A DNA stretch of 64,000 nt from Nematostella vectensis (GCF_932526225.1 NC_064036.1:14811181-14875180); one strand, 5' to 3'; shown: positions 46,701 through 59,014, counted from the stretch's first letter. Numbers and translations are program-made. The notes: generated by a model from the sequence alone, not told the origin.

Positions 46701-47222
46701 GGCCTTTTTGTTGGTTGTTGCACCAGGACTGCTTGCAGCAGCATCTATTTTCGTTCCTACAGTCTTCTTTACACTTTCTGCTTTCCCTTGAGACACTCGT
46801 CCTTGCTTAGTTTGAAATACAGGAACTTTAACAACACTCCCTTTCTTCACAATCGCCCTTACCCTCGCCTTTGCTCTCTTCGTTGTTTCTGCTATTCCCC
46901 CAACATCGAATTTCACCGGCACATTAGATGCACCTGCTTTTTCAATATTCTCTGAACTTGTAGGCATTGTTTCTGAATTCGTTCTTCCTTGAATACTTTC
47001 AGATCTATGCAACTTTAAAGACGCTCGAAAATTCGGGTGTAGAAATTCCAGCAAGGATGGTCTTCGATTCCCAGAAAAGAGAATTGAGTTTGGGAAAGGA
47101 GCGGGTTCAGCTCTTTGCGAGCTCGTACAGCGTGGTCGTGGCCAAGGTTCTGTCGTTGGAGGGACCAGAGGAGGTGGATTATTTAGTATGTCGTCCAACG
47201 ATTGCATACCGCTGTCGGACAT
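40715..47222 (-). CDS. Triple CCCH zinc-finger protein, ZC3H4/6/8-like, 6 exons
   Basis: Minus-strand exons in transcript order: 47222-44139, 43695-43450, 43325-43152, 41475-41364, 41239-41133, 40957-40715; 1321 residues. The start is MSDSGMQSLDDIL at 47222; the upstream extension has only a TTG. Exon 1 (1028 codons) encodes a disordered, Ser-rich region with degenerate NQTM/DPGS(I/V)xES repeats (about residues 280-600), then an acidic block (SDSDDKSDSEEYDY) and a basic KRKLYKQRKRQEKFKK. Three C-x7-C-x5-C-x3-H fingers follow: C1158 to H1176, C1187 to H1205, C1210 to H1228, then FSHDALTDVTKEML as in ZC3H4/6/8. These relatives bind RNA and act in nuclear transcript control. Finger 1 is split by a normal intron; the join between fingers 2 and 3 is split by an AT-AC intron (41363-41240). 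Which paralogue it matches cannot be decided by eye. Confidence 0.9.
41240..41363 (-). other. Minor-class (U12) AT-AC intron
   Basis: On the minus strand the donor is ATATCCTTTTT, an exact U12 5' splice site. TTCCCTTGACTC close to the 3' end resembles the U12 branch-site consensus, and the intron ends TTTAC. Splicing joins CAC-T to CC-GCT, giving MHSAFPCKYF, which restores the spacing between CCCH fingers 2 and 3. The GT-AG alternative (CAG at the branch region) does not give this family sequence. Confidence 0.88.
41485..42920. repeat. About 40-bp minisatellite, CCCH gene intron 3
   Basis: Units contain TTAACCCTTTACCATCTACT then GGGGCAAACACAAACATGTATG, variable in length. The array is interrupted at about 42030-42300 by unrelated sequence. 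It fills most of the intron between exons 43152 and 41475. Plus-strand ORFs here are artefacts. Confidence 0.92.
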
Positions 47223-47627
47223 AATTAACGTGGAAAGAGGACTATTCAACACGTTTGTTATCGTCGTCTGTCCTCCATCTTGTTTTTTGGTGAGAAGTTA
47301 CACATTTCATTACTGTCAAACTTTTCTCCCAGCATTCTTTGCAATGTAACACGCTTCTGTGGTTGTCTAAATGACACAATTGCTGGTATATCTTTTCACA
47401 AAATTAACTCAGACACAAAAAGTACTTGCTTTAAGTGATGAGACAGGCTTTCATTTATTTTTACTAAAAGACAAGAACCAAAAATAAATATTTTAATTGG
47501 TGTTAGTAATACTCTTTTAAACCGCTGTCCGCTAATATCCAGGCCCTCTCCGCGTCCGTTCAGGCGTCTCAAAGACTAGACAACTTTTGCTAAAAGATAC
47601 TATAAATTTTCATCGTCAAGTCGCGCT
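47223..47627. promoter_or_regulatory. Shared divergent promoter region
   Basis: The CCCH gene (minus, ATG at 47222) and ACTL6A (plus, ATG at 47628) start head to head 405 bp apart, implying a bidirectional promoter. CCATCTTG near 47274 is a YY1-like core. No TATA box is evident. Confidence 0.5.
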
Positions 47628-50600
47628 ATGAGTGGTGGAGTGTACGGTGGAGGTAGGTAGTTGATATCAGTAGTAAATCAGGATTGATTTGTTACTTGGT
47701 GTTAAGGATTTGGCTATTTATTCGCAGACGAAGTTGGCGCTATTGTGTTTGACATCGGAGCGCACACTATTCGCGCGGGATATGCCGGGGAAGACTGCCC
47801 TAAGGTACAAAACATGCTAAACTCACGTGAATGGACTATTAGAATAAACCGGTATATGTAGAATGCTGAATATTGCATTGTATTTTCTCTTGGATATGGT
47901 TTTCGCTTTTGTATTGCAAATCACGTAGTAAAAAGGTCACAAACACGTCAAAAAGCTTGAATTTATTTGACACTTTTGATTAATGTGCTCTTTTGCTTGA
48001 AAAGCTGAGTCTGATGACATAAGTTTAGTGCTTGATGTCAAGCCAGCCAACAAAATCACCTGTTATGCTGTTTTACTATGCTATTAGTATGGATAGAAGT
48101 CAATAATTTTGTTGTTGCTGTTGTTGTTTTTAGTATGATGTACCAACCCATTTGGGAGTGTTTGGGGAAGAGACGAAATCAGAAGCAATGGAAACAGACC
48201 AAGCTAATGAAGGTTTTTAAGATTACATGTTAGTCCTACTATAAGGAGATTTGATAAACAAGCATGATAATAAACAATTATAGGATGTGTTTTTTGTTAT
48301 ATCTTGAATAATCAATGTTGTGAAAAGTGGAAAAAGGCCAGGCATTAGGCCTTGATGGATATCACAAAGCTGAACTCAATAATTGTGTTATAATACATTG
48401 ATTTCTTAAAACATACTTGTGGATAAAACAATCTGATCCAATCTGTATAGAGATAGTGAGTACAGTAATGAACTGTGCCATCTAAAAATGCCTTTGATGA
48501 TTGATTAACATGGCTTTGAATGTTAGAAGCTTAATGTTTGAAACCCACAAATATGACACCATGGTGGATAAACCTAGAATTTCCCAATTGAATTCGTTCC
48601 TATTTTTCTGATGTTATCCATGCCCTATTAGTGTTATGCAACCAATACAGTTATTATATACACTGTCATTCACAACACAATCTATTGTGTTTTTGTTACC
48701 TACAAGGACACTCATTGAAATAATGTTCTACAGAAAAACCATCCAAGAAAGATAATGGCAGGAAATACTTTATTGGAACAAATGCAGTCCATGTAGCAAA
48801 GGAGGGAGTTGAGATAATGACGCCTATTAAGGATGGCATGAGTACGTATCTTTGGTAGTTAACTTTCTCTTAGCACACACTCTCAGGAAGTGGTGTAAGT
48901 TAATAAAATCTGCCCACTTAATAGTTTCCACAAGCAAACACCAAAAATAGTGGTGTAGTTTGAACTTTTAATACAAATCATGAGGTAAACTTCTTCAAAG
49001 AAAGCCTGACACAAATAGGATTGTCTGGCATATTTTATTAATTCATTTTTTATTGTAGTTGAAGACTGGGACCTCTTCGAGAAGATCTTAGATTACATCT
49101 ACAGTAAGAACATCAAGTCTGACTCCGCCCTTCACCCACTGCTCATGTCAGAGGCTGCCGTGAGTATACATTTAGATAAAGGAGGAGCATGTTTTTTTTT
49201 TCTTTTTCCACTGACATATTTCAATTTTTTGCTATTGTGATATATATATCTATTGAACTTCCTAAACCTTTGTTTGGTTTCTTTTTTTTGCAGTGGAATA
49301 CGAGAATAAAAAGAGAGAAACTTACTGAACTTATGTTTGAAAAGTACAATGTTCCTGCTTTTTTTCTGTGCAAGAATTCTGTACTGACAGCTTTTGCAAA
49401 TGGCAGGTAGAGTAACTGACAGTACAACTCATTTATTTGTCCATGATTTCATTTGCCTTTTTTTATTAAAGAATTACAGTCTGACAGATCTTTTTATGCA
49501 GCAAAAAGCCCTAAAATGCAAATGATGTACTTTTAGTATTGAAATCACTTTGAATCAAAATTGTGGAATTTTTATACAGTACATCCTAATTATAAGCATC
49601 TCCATTCTAAGCAAGTGTCTGTCCCAATAGAAAGTCAGGTGTTCCCTCTTACCATATTCCTGCAAAAAGGTATAAAATGTCTTATTAGACCTTCTAATGA
49701 TTTGTTGTCATGTGACAGATCCAACGGGCTTGTTATCGACTCTGGTGCAACCCAAACCAGCGCAGTCCCAGTGCATGATGGGTATGTGTTGCAGCAGGCG
49801 ATCGTCCGGTCTCCTCTCGCTGGCGACTTTATCACAGCTCAGTGCCGTCAGATGTTTGAAGAAACTAATGTAGAGGTCATCCCTCCATATATGGTTGCAA
49901 GCAAGGTCAGTATAGTTTTCATTGGATTCAGATTTTCTGCATGTGTGATTATCGTATTGAATAAACTCTGATTGACAAACTGATTGATTGATAATTCAGT
50001 TAAAGAATGTTGATCAACCAATTTTGTCATTGTTAGCAAATGAAAACATGACAGTTTACAGTATTTGCAAGCAAACTTTAAAATGACCATCCAAATTTGA
50101 AGTTTGATAAGCTGTACTTTATTTAAAAAAATATATATTAACCCATTGACTCCTGGCTTTTTTGGAGCTGAATTTACAAAAAACAGACTGAAAACAGATA
50201 CCTCCCCCCCTATTCTGAGTTTTATACAGCCCGTCAAAGTCAAACACAGCTGCACCTAGTCAGCGGTATCCAAGCTTTCCAACAGTGCTTTGCGGTCCCC
50301 ACTTTTAATCCCTCGTCGATGTGCTGAAGCCAGCACAAGTTGATGGTTGCTTGTATTTTTCATCAAAAATACAGCTGTGAGCATATTAGGAGAGTGTCTC
50401 AGGACATCATGAAGTCTTTTGGGGCATAATTGAGTGCTTTGCTTATGGATATTTGCAAGCAAAGGTGGATTCATGATGATTTTTTCTTGTTTGGCTTTGC
50501 CCGGATGAGAAAATAATTTTCTAATGAATCACCACAGCTCTCCTAAATGCTGTCTTTTCTGAAACCAAATTGATTCCAAAATTGTTTACACTGCTATTCT

Positions 50601-53221
50601 GGGTCTGTATGGCCTGGAATTGATTCGTTTGGCTTCGGGGTGAAAAGACTTATAAAAAACCATCTGACTTTGGGGAGAGGAGTGTTGACTGGCCCTCCCC
50701 TCGTGAATTTTCCCCTGTATCTCCCAGAATGCTTTGCAATACGTAAACATATTTTCGTGGTTGTACAATCCTTCAAGGAATGGGCATTGTGTTTTGAGGC
50801 CAAGGAAATGTACCTGGTGGATCAGAATAAAGGTATCTATTTGTGTCTTGAGCTGTGTTTGCTGATCTCTCTCCCTTGTGTGGTATTTTGAGCGTTTTAT
50901 TGAGAGGGGTGATTCTGCTTTTCTCTCCTTGTTCGATTTGAGATTTGTCAAAGAACCTGTGCTATTATTTGGCTTAAGAGTAGATGCCAACACCTTGGTT
51001 GGATGCATATCTGCAAGACCATTTATCCCTTAGACTGATGCCTGAGTATCTTCATCTTGTTGTGTTTATTTTGAATTTATGAATTTTTTGGGTTGTGGGT
51101 ACTTCCCAAAGCCGGTACAGGCCGGTTCAGGGGTCAATGTGTTAAAATTACTAGTTTGAATTAGCCAACGGAAATGGGTGCTTTGGGTGACTCAGTATTG
51201 TGAAAGAGCATACTGTATAAAATGGTGATGGTGGTCTTTTTTGGTTTTCCTTAGAGAGGTAATAGCAACACATCTATGATCAATAGGCTATGATTTGCAC
51301 ACAGATTTATGAATGTTTTATAAATATTTTTTTTGTTTTATTGTTTACAGGAAGCTGTAAGAGAGGGTGCTGCACCAATATACACCAAGAAGAACAACCT
51401 GCCTTCTGTTTCAAAGTCATTTCAAAGATATATGGTCAATGTATGTACATACACTGTTACAATATCAAAGTAATCAATAATTTCTATTAGCTGATATAAT
51501 CTTGCCCTTTCGCTTATTGTGTACTTTTTATTTTTTTTAATTGCCTTTTCTGTCTCAAGATGGTTTTATTCGATGTAGATTTAGCATGAAAATACGACAT
51601 TTTTAATTTGGCACAATTCCCACATTTGCATAACTAGTCATTCTTTTTTTAAGAACCGTCTCAACTGAAAGGTTGTTTTGTTACTTATAGGAAGTGATTC
51701 AGGATTTCCAGCAAAGTGTTCTTCAAGTTTCTGATGGACCCTATGACGAGGGGTATGTTAGATGATCCTTTGCTGTTCTCTATTGATTTATTAAATAACT
51801 TATACTAACCCTTTTAAAAATGTCCAGCCTGCTTGGAAACATCCCACTAGTAGCATACGAGTTCCCTAATGGCTATAACAACAGCTATGGGCTAGAGCGA
51901 TTCAGGATATGTGAGGGACTGTTCGACCCATCAAATGTTAAGGTACAGTAATGACTCAAACCATAACAGTTAAAGAAATGTATGTATAATCAGTTGTGGT
52001 GGATCAGTTCATAATATAAAATTTATTCAAAAAATTAAATAGGTAGGTACGAACAGACAATCACAGAACAGAAATCCATGATGCGATGCTGTGCCTATTA
52101 TTAAACCACTTGATTTATGCTTCAAGGGCATTGAGGGAAGTACGGCAATGGGTGTCACCCAAGTTGTCACCACAAGCGTAGGCATGACAGATATTGATAT
52201 CAGAGCGGTAAGTTAAACCCTTCTCATCCTTCCGACCCAAACAAAAAAAAAGGATTTGTTTTATTAAAACAGTATTTCCTGGCAAAAGTGCTCATCTAGG
52301 GATGACACCAACATAGTTCATAAATTTGTATGGACAAAGACGAGACAAAAAGACAAAACAGACATGTATACAAAGTGCAGCTGTTTCACTGCTCGAATCA
52401 ACTTTCTGATGTTTTTCATTGGTGATAATTACCCTACTTTTACTTTCTTTCAAGGGATTGTTCAACAGTGTTATTGTGACTGGCGGGAATACATTATTGC
52501 AAGGATTTGTTGAGCGCCTCAACAGGGAGTTGGTCTCTAAGACACCCCCTGTAAGTATACCGTAAATGATTTTTTAAGCTGTCCATCACTTACCAAATAA
52601 GAAAAGTCAAGGTTAGATCTGCATTGTACTAAAAAAGAGAGTCAGATGTTCACCAAATCCACCCCTGACTGTATAAGAGCGTCCTAGGGATGAGGTCCAT
52701 GAGGCCACCACCACAGAAGCCCATTCCTAAGCTAGATATTGTCCTTCTTGCAGAGTATGAGGCTGAAGTTGATCTCCAACAATTCATCTGTAGAGAAGCG
52801 CTTTAACCCGTGGATCGGCGGATCCATTCTCGCCTCGTTGGTATGTGTTCATAGTTTGGTTGATTTGATGTGACACTGTTTTCAGTTCCACACTAACAAA
52901 CAATTCTTATTCTTATTGAAGAATCGCCAACTTTAGACTTTTTTCCATGTGATATCTAGGACTGAGCACCACTACCCACCCCCACCCCTCTCCTCCATCT
53001 TCCTTCCAATCCCCCCCCCCCCCTGGCAAACACTTGCTACACGCCTGTGTACTGCACCTATGTACTGATAAAAATAATAACAATATAATAGATCTCTTTA
53101 TCTCTGTTCTTTATGCTCTTATGTATTTTTGCTGTTGCAGGGCTCATTCCAACAGATGTGGATATCCAAGCTTGAATACGATGACCAGGGCAAGCAGTGT
53201 GTGGAGAGAAAGTGCCCTTGA
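47628..53221 (+). CDS. ACTL6A: Actin-like protein 6A (BAF53), 14 exons
   Basis: Exons: 47628-47652, 47728-47804, 48134-48212, 48734-48841, 49059-49159, 49294-49406, 49719-49905, 51351-51440, 51691-51752, 51828-51942, 52127-52207, 52455-52550, 52754-52840, 53141-53221. Total 1302 nt, 433 residues (human 429), all phases consistent. The N-terminus [19 protein letters not shown] and C-terminus KQCVERKCP are those of BAF53. Actin-fold motifs include the phosphate loop [14 protein letters not shown] and DSGAT (175-179); [10 protein letters not shown] and FFLCK are well conserved. The family is a core subunit of SWI/SNF (BAF) remodellers and of INO80 and TIP60 complexes, acting in the nucleus with beta-actin. 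The exon-3 donor (GAAG|GTTTTT) is weak but gives the right phase. Intron 7 carries a piggyBac-like insertion. Confidence 0.96.
50138..51145. mobile_element. piggyBac-like non-autonomous element, copy 2
   Basis: TTAA-flanked, 1008 bp, nearly identical along its length to 36715-37717 and in the same orientation. The left end CCCATTGACTCCTGG and the inverse of the right end, CACATTGACCCCTGA, form the TIR. It sits in ACTL6A intron 7. High identity between the copies implies recent mobility. Confidence 0.78.
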
Positions 53222-53444
53222 GTCAAATAACCCATTCACAAGCAAGCTCGCCAACGGAGAGACAATATAACTGCCCTCAAAAGCTTGTACATAGAGATAC
53301 CCGAGAGAACAGGTGATCGGTGGTCCGATCGTTTCACGTAGAAGGCAACTATTCAAAAGGACCAAAATGTACAGAAATACATATAAATCTTCTCCCTTTG
53401 TCTCTTTATTGGTTGCTGTAAGGAAACCGGCACCCAACGTAAAG

Positions 53445-53745
53445 GGGTCGGAAGATCCCCGACGGCTTGTCGTGAAATAATTGGCAGATCTCCGACGGCT
53501 GAACGTGAAATAGTCGCCAGATCTCAAACGTCTTAACGTAAAACAGTCGGCAGATCTCCGACGGCTTAACGTGAAATAGTCAGCAGATCTCCGACGGCTT
53601 AACGTGAAATAGTCAGCAGATCTCCGACGGCTTAACGTGAAATAGTCGGCAGATCTCCTACGGCTTAACGTGAAATAGTCGGCAGATCTCCTACGGCTTA
53701 ACGTGAAATTGTCGGAGATCTTCGACGGCTTAACGCAAAATAGTA
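53445..53745. repeat. 33-bp tandem array (about 9 copies)
   Basis: The unit contains GGCAGATCTCCGACGGCTTA then ACGTGAAATAGTC, 33 bp, just downstream of ACTL6A. Copies at the ends are more diverged. Confidence 0.9.
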
Positions 53746-53988
53746 GTTACTGTATCTTGGCCCAAGAAAGTTTACTCCTATTTTAAGGCTGTCGCACCGC
53801 GGCGGAAGCTTCACTGTCTATCAAACCAAATCAGAAGAGAAAAATAGTGACGGTGACCATCTTTACTCAATTGAGTAGGTCTTTAAAAAGTTATTTTCGA
53901 TACCAGACCCCCAAACGTTTTCTTCATTTGCTGCATATATTGTTTACATGGATAAGTATGCTAATATGAACACATAGTTCCAATTCCA

Positions 53989-54302
53989 GGCCCGTACCAG
54001 GATTTTCCTTGGGAGGGTGCGAAATCCGAAAAAGTGGCCCTAATTTTTCTGGGGGAGGGGGAAGGGTGTGAGTTTTCTGATAAAAATCTGACCACCCCTT
54101 AAAATAACGTTTATTGTTGGATTTAGCTACAAAAAAGGTCTGACTCATGGATTGATGACATACCAGAGTGACCTAGCTTATGCTTTATAGTTTTGTCTAC
54201 GAATAGAACGTCTATTGAGAACCGAAAGTGGACTTTCTGCCGTTGTTGGGGGGGGGGGGGGGGTGCGTTCAAACCCCCTGCACCCCCGTGGGTACGGGCC
54301 TG
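53989..54302. mobile_element. 314-bp MITE, CAG...CTG ends, 5-bp TSD
   Basis: Ends CAGGCCCGTACC and GGTACGGGCCTG are perfect inverses, and AATTC flanks both sides as a 5-bp target duplication. A poly-G run lies near the right end, and there is no credible ORF. Confidence 0.7.
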
Positions 54303-54753
54303 AATTCCATCGCAGCTCTTTTACCAGATGACTTGTTGATATTTTTTCGTTAAATGACGAAGCTTTTGCAAGGCTTTAGTTTGCTGCGCCCTCCATGCTC
54401 ACAAACGCGCAGAACTCCAGCCCTGACTTGGAAGTAATATTTCAAAGCCGACAATGAGGACTGGACGGGATTTCAAGTCCGCGCGATTAGTTCCAGTTCG
54501 AAGCGCAGCCGAGAAGTTCTCATTCTTATTAATTATTTAGCAGGACGCCAGCCAACCAAATTACGTAAATTTGAATTTCCCTCCTCCATCCTTTGATTTT
54601 CATTTCTATGCGCTTTGTCTAACTGTCCATCTAAAGTCAAGAACATGTCACGTTCTTCGTTTGTCTTAATTTCCCTGGAGGCTTCCATTGGGAATAAAAG
54701 CCAAGTTTATGCTATTTTCTAGAAAGTCCATGTTTTAAAGCTGTCAAAAAGCA

Positions 54754-55432
54754 ATGGATTCCAGCGAAGACGAAATCGTGCGGCCGCTTGAAAGGTTCAG
54801 AAAAGCCAAAAGTAAAGATGAGGAAGAAGTAGCTTTGGCGCAAGCTGTACCCGCGTCGACAAGATACAAGAATAAGTGGTGTGTCAACATGTTTGAAAAC
54901 TGTCGTACTAACCGAGTGAACAAAATAGCCGCAAAGGAGTCCACAATCTTCAATATAAGAATATCCGATCTTGAAAACCTCGACAGCGCATGGGAATCTA
55001 TGTCGGCTCCTTGCCTCGATTTCTGGATCGGAAAATTCTTCAAAGAAGTTGCAGATAAACAGGGTATTAATTTATTTTTCTTCATTTTGTACCACTTTGT
55101 GTTGCTCGGGTAAAGTACTTGAATCAGCGATTTGGGTTATGGTAGCGCTCTAAAACAGCACCGTTTTTACATGACATTTGGAAACACAGAACATTAAAGC
55201 GAAGTTAAGTTGCAATCCTAATTGGAAATTAATTTATTTTCATTTTTCAGGTAATCGTTACCCCGCTCGAAATTTATATATGATCTTGGCTGGTCGTAAG
55301 CGCCACCTTTTGAGAGCACTTTTCACCGAACAGATGTTAATATACTGGACAAGTCAAACGTGCCATAAGTGTATATTTGTATTTTACGTGATAATTTACC
55401 TTCAACCGTCCCATGCTTACATTTTATTATAA
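54754..55432 (+). pseudogene. DUF3504/Crypton-like N-terminal fragment
   Basis: Two exons, 54754-55063 and 55251-55432, join in phase 1 across GT-AG. The protein begins MDSSEDEIVRPLERF. It then shows a core-binding-like pattern: KNKWCVNMFENCRTNR, APCLDFWIGKFFKEVADKQG and RYPARNLYMILAGRKRHLL. This is the pattern of the N-terminal part of KIAA1958/QRICH1/ZMYM-type proteins derived from Crypton tyrosine recombinases. After YWTSQ the family similarity stops and a stop codon soon follows, so the catalytic part is missing or in unseen exons. It could be a decayed transposon gene or the 5' end of a host gene. Confidence 0.5.
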
Positions 55433-55463
55433 AGTGCTGGTTGTGACTAGTGAATTAAGTCCG

Positions 55464-55533
55464 AGGACTGGAACAAAATTATTTCAGTTCAGGGACTGTT
55501 GTCCCTGAACTAAATTAATTTTGTTCCAGTCCT
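55464..55533. repeat. 70-bp palindromic hairpin
   Basis: AGGACTGGAACAAAATTA through CAGTTCAGGGAC is mirrored around about 55499 by GTCCCTGAACT through TAATTTTGTTCCAGTCCT, with two or three mismatches. It is probably the core of a foldback MITE; outer flanks (GTGAA) also match weakly. Confidence 0.75.
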
Positions 55534-56072
55534 AGTACTTCACCCCCAGCTCTTCCCTGTTAAATTCAATACCCTCCCCGTCTTTAAGACACTGGAATAA
55601 CCAGATTTTAAGTATCATCATGTGACCAAATTTAAGTAATTTTGTTGGCTGGCGTCCTGCTGAATAATTTAAATAAGGATGAGAAAAGTCTGTCCAATCT
55701 CTGAAATCCATGACCCCACTAGCGCACCACGTGATACTCCAACAGCTTTCCATGCATGAGGAGGTCCGATCAGACGCTAGCTCTGGGGTCAAGCAGGTCC
55801 GCCACAATCAAAACGGCACAAAGAACTATTCCCAGAGTCACAAGGGCAAGTTCAGTGTGTTGTCCATCCATGACCACTCGAATAGCGACCGGGCGGTGGG
55901 ACTTCGGGAATTCGTGGCCGTGTTAAACGTGGAGGAGTTCTGTACGCGATATAACGACTACCGTCTGTAATGCCGCACCGCACCAGCAAAAGGATTACCA
56001 CGTCGTGGAGGATATTTCCTTTTCCTGGTGTCCTACCCGAGGTGAGTAGGAGTCTATAGTCGGGGATAAGAC

Positions 56073-56235
56073 CAGGGGCGGATCTTGCTTCTGGTCCCAA
56101 AATTTTCGTCATTATTTTACCTTCGTAATGATTTCGGAATGAAAAGATACAATAAAAAACAATAAAAAAAGACACCCCAAGGAGGAGGGGTTAAACCCCC
56201 TAACCCCCCCTTCCCCCCATGTAGATCCGCTACTG
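56073..56235. mobile_element. 163-bp MITE, CAG...CTG ends, 5-bp TSD
   Basis: The left end CAGGGGCGGATCTTG and right end GTAGATCCGCTACTG are inverted. AAGAC flanks both sides (56068-56072, 56236-56240). The right part is C-rich, like 14368-14461, whose left end is the same sequence family. Confidence 0.7.
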
Positions 56236-56329
56236 AAGACTAATAGAGAAAATCCGAAGAAAATAGAAAAAAAGGAGGGCGGATATGATAAAAGGCGCAA
56301 CCTAACAATCGTTATTTCTTGCATTTTTC

Positions 56330-57485
56330 AGGTCCTACTAGAGAAACTGACGGATGAGCCCTGGCCCGCCCAGAATATCTTGCGCGCAACGCTAACCACC
56401 TGATGCGGCATCAGAGTATGCGGTCAGAAGATCCCGTAGATCTAGAGTTCGAATTTAGGGATGACGTGATGTAGGATCCGTCCTTCTTCGTGGGAGACGT
56501 GGAAGGCCGGACGGAGACGACATCTCATCTTCGCGAGCAAAGAATAGCTTGATACGCTAGCCGATGCCAAGACCTGGTACGTGGACGGCACATTTAAGCT
56601 GGCGAGGGAGCCGTTTAAAGCAGCTACTCACCATCAACGCCTTTGTAAGAAGGGGGAATGCGTAAAGAAAGTTCCTTTGTGTTTGCGGTGATGTCTGGAA
56701 GCAAAAAGAAGGACTGTAGAAAGGTAATATAAATACCATGTATAAATAAATTAAAACAATCGACTGACGAGGAGAGGTAACCGTATCAAGTTAACAATAC
56801 ACTAATCATCAAATTGTCTTGTTTGTGAAATTGCAGGTGTTTAAAAGCATCCTCCATCTACTTCCGCACGTCTGTATAGAGAAAGTCGTGACAGACTTCG
56901 AGCGCGCAATCTGGCCGGCGGCAAGGTTAGAATTCAGCCGCTACGATGTGACGATAAAGGGGGTGTGCCTTCCACTGGACGCGAGCTGTCTGGCTAAAGA
57001 TCCTTTAGATGTCTTTAGATTTTCAGGTATCCTTTATTTATACTTGAGTGCTTCCTAAACATTTCCTGCAATTTGTGTATTTTTAGGTCCAGGAGCTCGG
57101 CGGTGACCGAAGGCTCCTTGTCCGTCCGACCTTATTGGTTATTTTGCCGGGAATTGGGTGTATAGCACCTCCCCCCCCCCCCGAGGCCTGGAGCGTATAC
57201 GGCGAAGCCATCAGAACGAACAACGATGTAGAGGGATGGCACGAAGCGCTCAACCGCCAGCACCTGCCCCTCTACCAGCTTGTTCAGCTCCTCTACCAGG
57301 AGTCGAAACTGGTTCACCTGCAGATGCTCCTGGTGGCAGACCGCAAACTGCAGCGCATCCGAAGAAAGCGCTACAGAAACACACAGGCCATCATCTTCAA
57401 AGGCTGGAAAGACTACGCGGCTGGTAGTGTGCATGACCTTCTGCGTACCTGCGCTAGGGTCAATCAGCCCGTCCGCGACCAGTGA
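56330..57485 (+). pseudogene. Decayed MULE-type transposase
   Basis: Fragments in several frames form a recognisable MULE-domain order: ADAKTWYVDGTFKLAREPFK (about 56565-56625), then HLLPHVCIEKVVTDFERAIW after an intron-like gap (about 56850-56915), then EAIRTNNDVEGWHEALNRQ with PLYQLVQLLYQESKLVHLQM (about 57200-57330) and RRKRYRNTQAIIFKGWK. In MULE transposases the YVDGTFK and TDFERA segments carry the first two acidic catalytic residues; NNDVEGWH is a typical later motif. Stops at about 56420 and 56475 and the frame changes show it is dead. It may be of the family that mobilised the 9-bp-TSD element at 38721-39507; that is an inference. Confidence 0.7.
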
Positions 57486-59014
57486 AGTCAAGATAAAGGC
57501 TGTACTGAGCAAATACAAAAACGGCTCTTTTTAACTAGGTCAGAAACGAAAACTTTATTTTGCTAAAACATAAGTCTAGAGGTTAAGTAGCAAGCCTGAA
57601 TAAAAAAAGGCGCTTCATTTTTGTTGGTTTTTGGATTTTTTTTAAAGTTCCGCCGAAAGAAAATGTCTCGCGGACTGGGGCCGAATTTGGACCGTTGGAG
57701 GCCTGTGGCGACTTCACAACCATGGTACGGCGCGAAATTTTAGTGTTAAATCGTATTATAAGGAGATCCGAAATCAAAGCACCAGAACTCAGTCGAATAA
57801 TGGCGTCGTCGATCGAAAGTACCAGGCCAGGAGGCTTAGAGCTCACAGACCCCAGTGACAATAAAAGTTAAAGTTAAACAGAGTTAAACAGAAGAAAACA
57901 ACAAGGAGTTTGAGATTGTTTTTGAGGAAGGTGGATGCGAGTTTCCGCCATATCACTATCAGAGCGCATAGCGAACCGATCGTCGAAGGCTCATCTGGTG
58001 AAAAGGAGACACAGCCAAAGCTTTTTATAATACTATAAAACACTGTGAAAATACACAAATGTGAGTTCAGTCTTCTATGGTGTACTCCAGCCGTAAGGAA
58101 GTTGATTCTGAACTTGTAAAAGGCGAAAGCATTAAAAAAAAAAAAAACCTTGACATTACAGAACTACGATTTACGAATGGGATTGGAAGTGTTGTTTTCA
58201 ACGCTGAATGGGAAACTGAAAGAGATGACTCAACTTTAGAGGTACTTTTCGATGAAGTAGCATAGGTTGATAAATATGGACTCGTATGAATCTAGCATGG
58301 AGAAGTGGGATTGAGGTAAATAAAAATGTTTTTTACTTATCGCTAGGTAGTTTTCTATCGTTTTTTTCGCCGTAGAGATTGTCAAAACAATTCGTACATT
58401 CGAATTTGCCTGTTCTGTTCCCTGTGTTTCCTATTTTATTTTGAATCAAATCAGATTAAAGCTTGGCATAATAAATATAATAGGCAAATCCTGTTTCATG
58501 TGAGTATTAATAGATTAATGACACATTAAATTATTAGTAATCGGTTTTACGGCAAACTTTCATTCAACCAAAGCGCTCGATTGCTATTGTTATTGACTTC
58601 CCGCTTGAAATCTTCTCAAATTTCATTCATCATTTTTTTGTCATGTTCTCGATATTATTATAAAAGTAATAAAATGACTTGTACAACTCTTTAGATTCCG
58701 GTTCCAGCCATTGGATATTTGATCCTTTCTTGTTGATCTCATTGGATTTTGTTGTTGAACTATTCATTCCCTCGATCGGAGAAAGTCGAAGTCAGAGGAA
58801 AATAAACTATCAGTGAAATCCTAACAGATAGAAATCCGTTGTGGCGTTATAATAACTATCGGCGTGAGTGCTGTGGACGAATACAATGTTGTCATGTGTA
58901 TTGCATTTTCGATAAAAATGTTTTAAAAGATTGTTCTTTTATTACCATGCTGTGAAGAATTTGTTTGGTAAATCCGACCGCGTAGATCTTTTGAGGCCAA
59001 ATGCGTTGCCGTCG
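57486..59014. other. Gene-free stretch with one small ORF
   Basis: The only ATG-initiated ORF of note is 58077-58265 (62 residues, MVYSSRKEVDSELVK...), followed by AATAAA near 58318. It is not recognised and could be chance. The rest is AT-rich with no recognised feature. Confidence 0.4.

Noticed and set aside
44427-47224. Plus-strand ORFs antisense to the CCCH gene's large exon
   Set aside because: Shadows of a 3-kb coding exon with a clear family match on the other strand.
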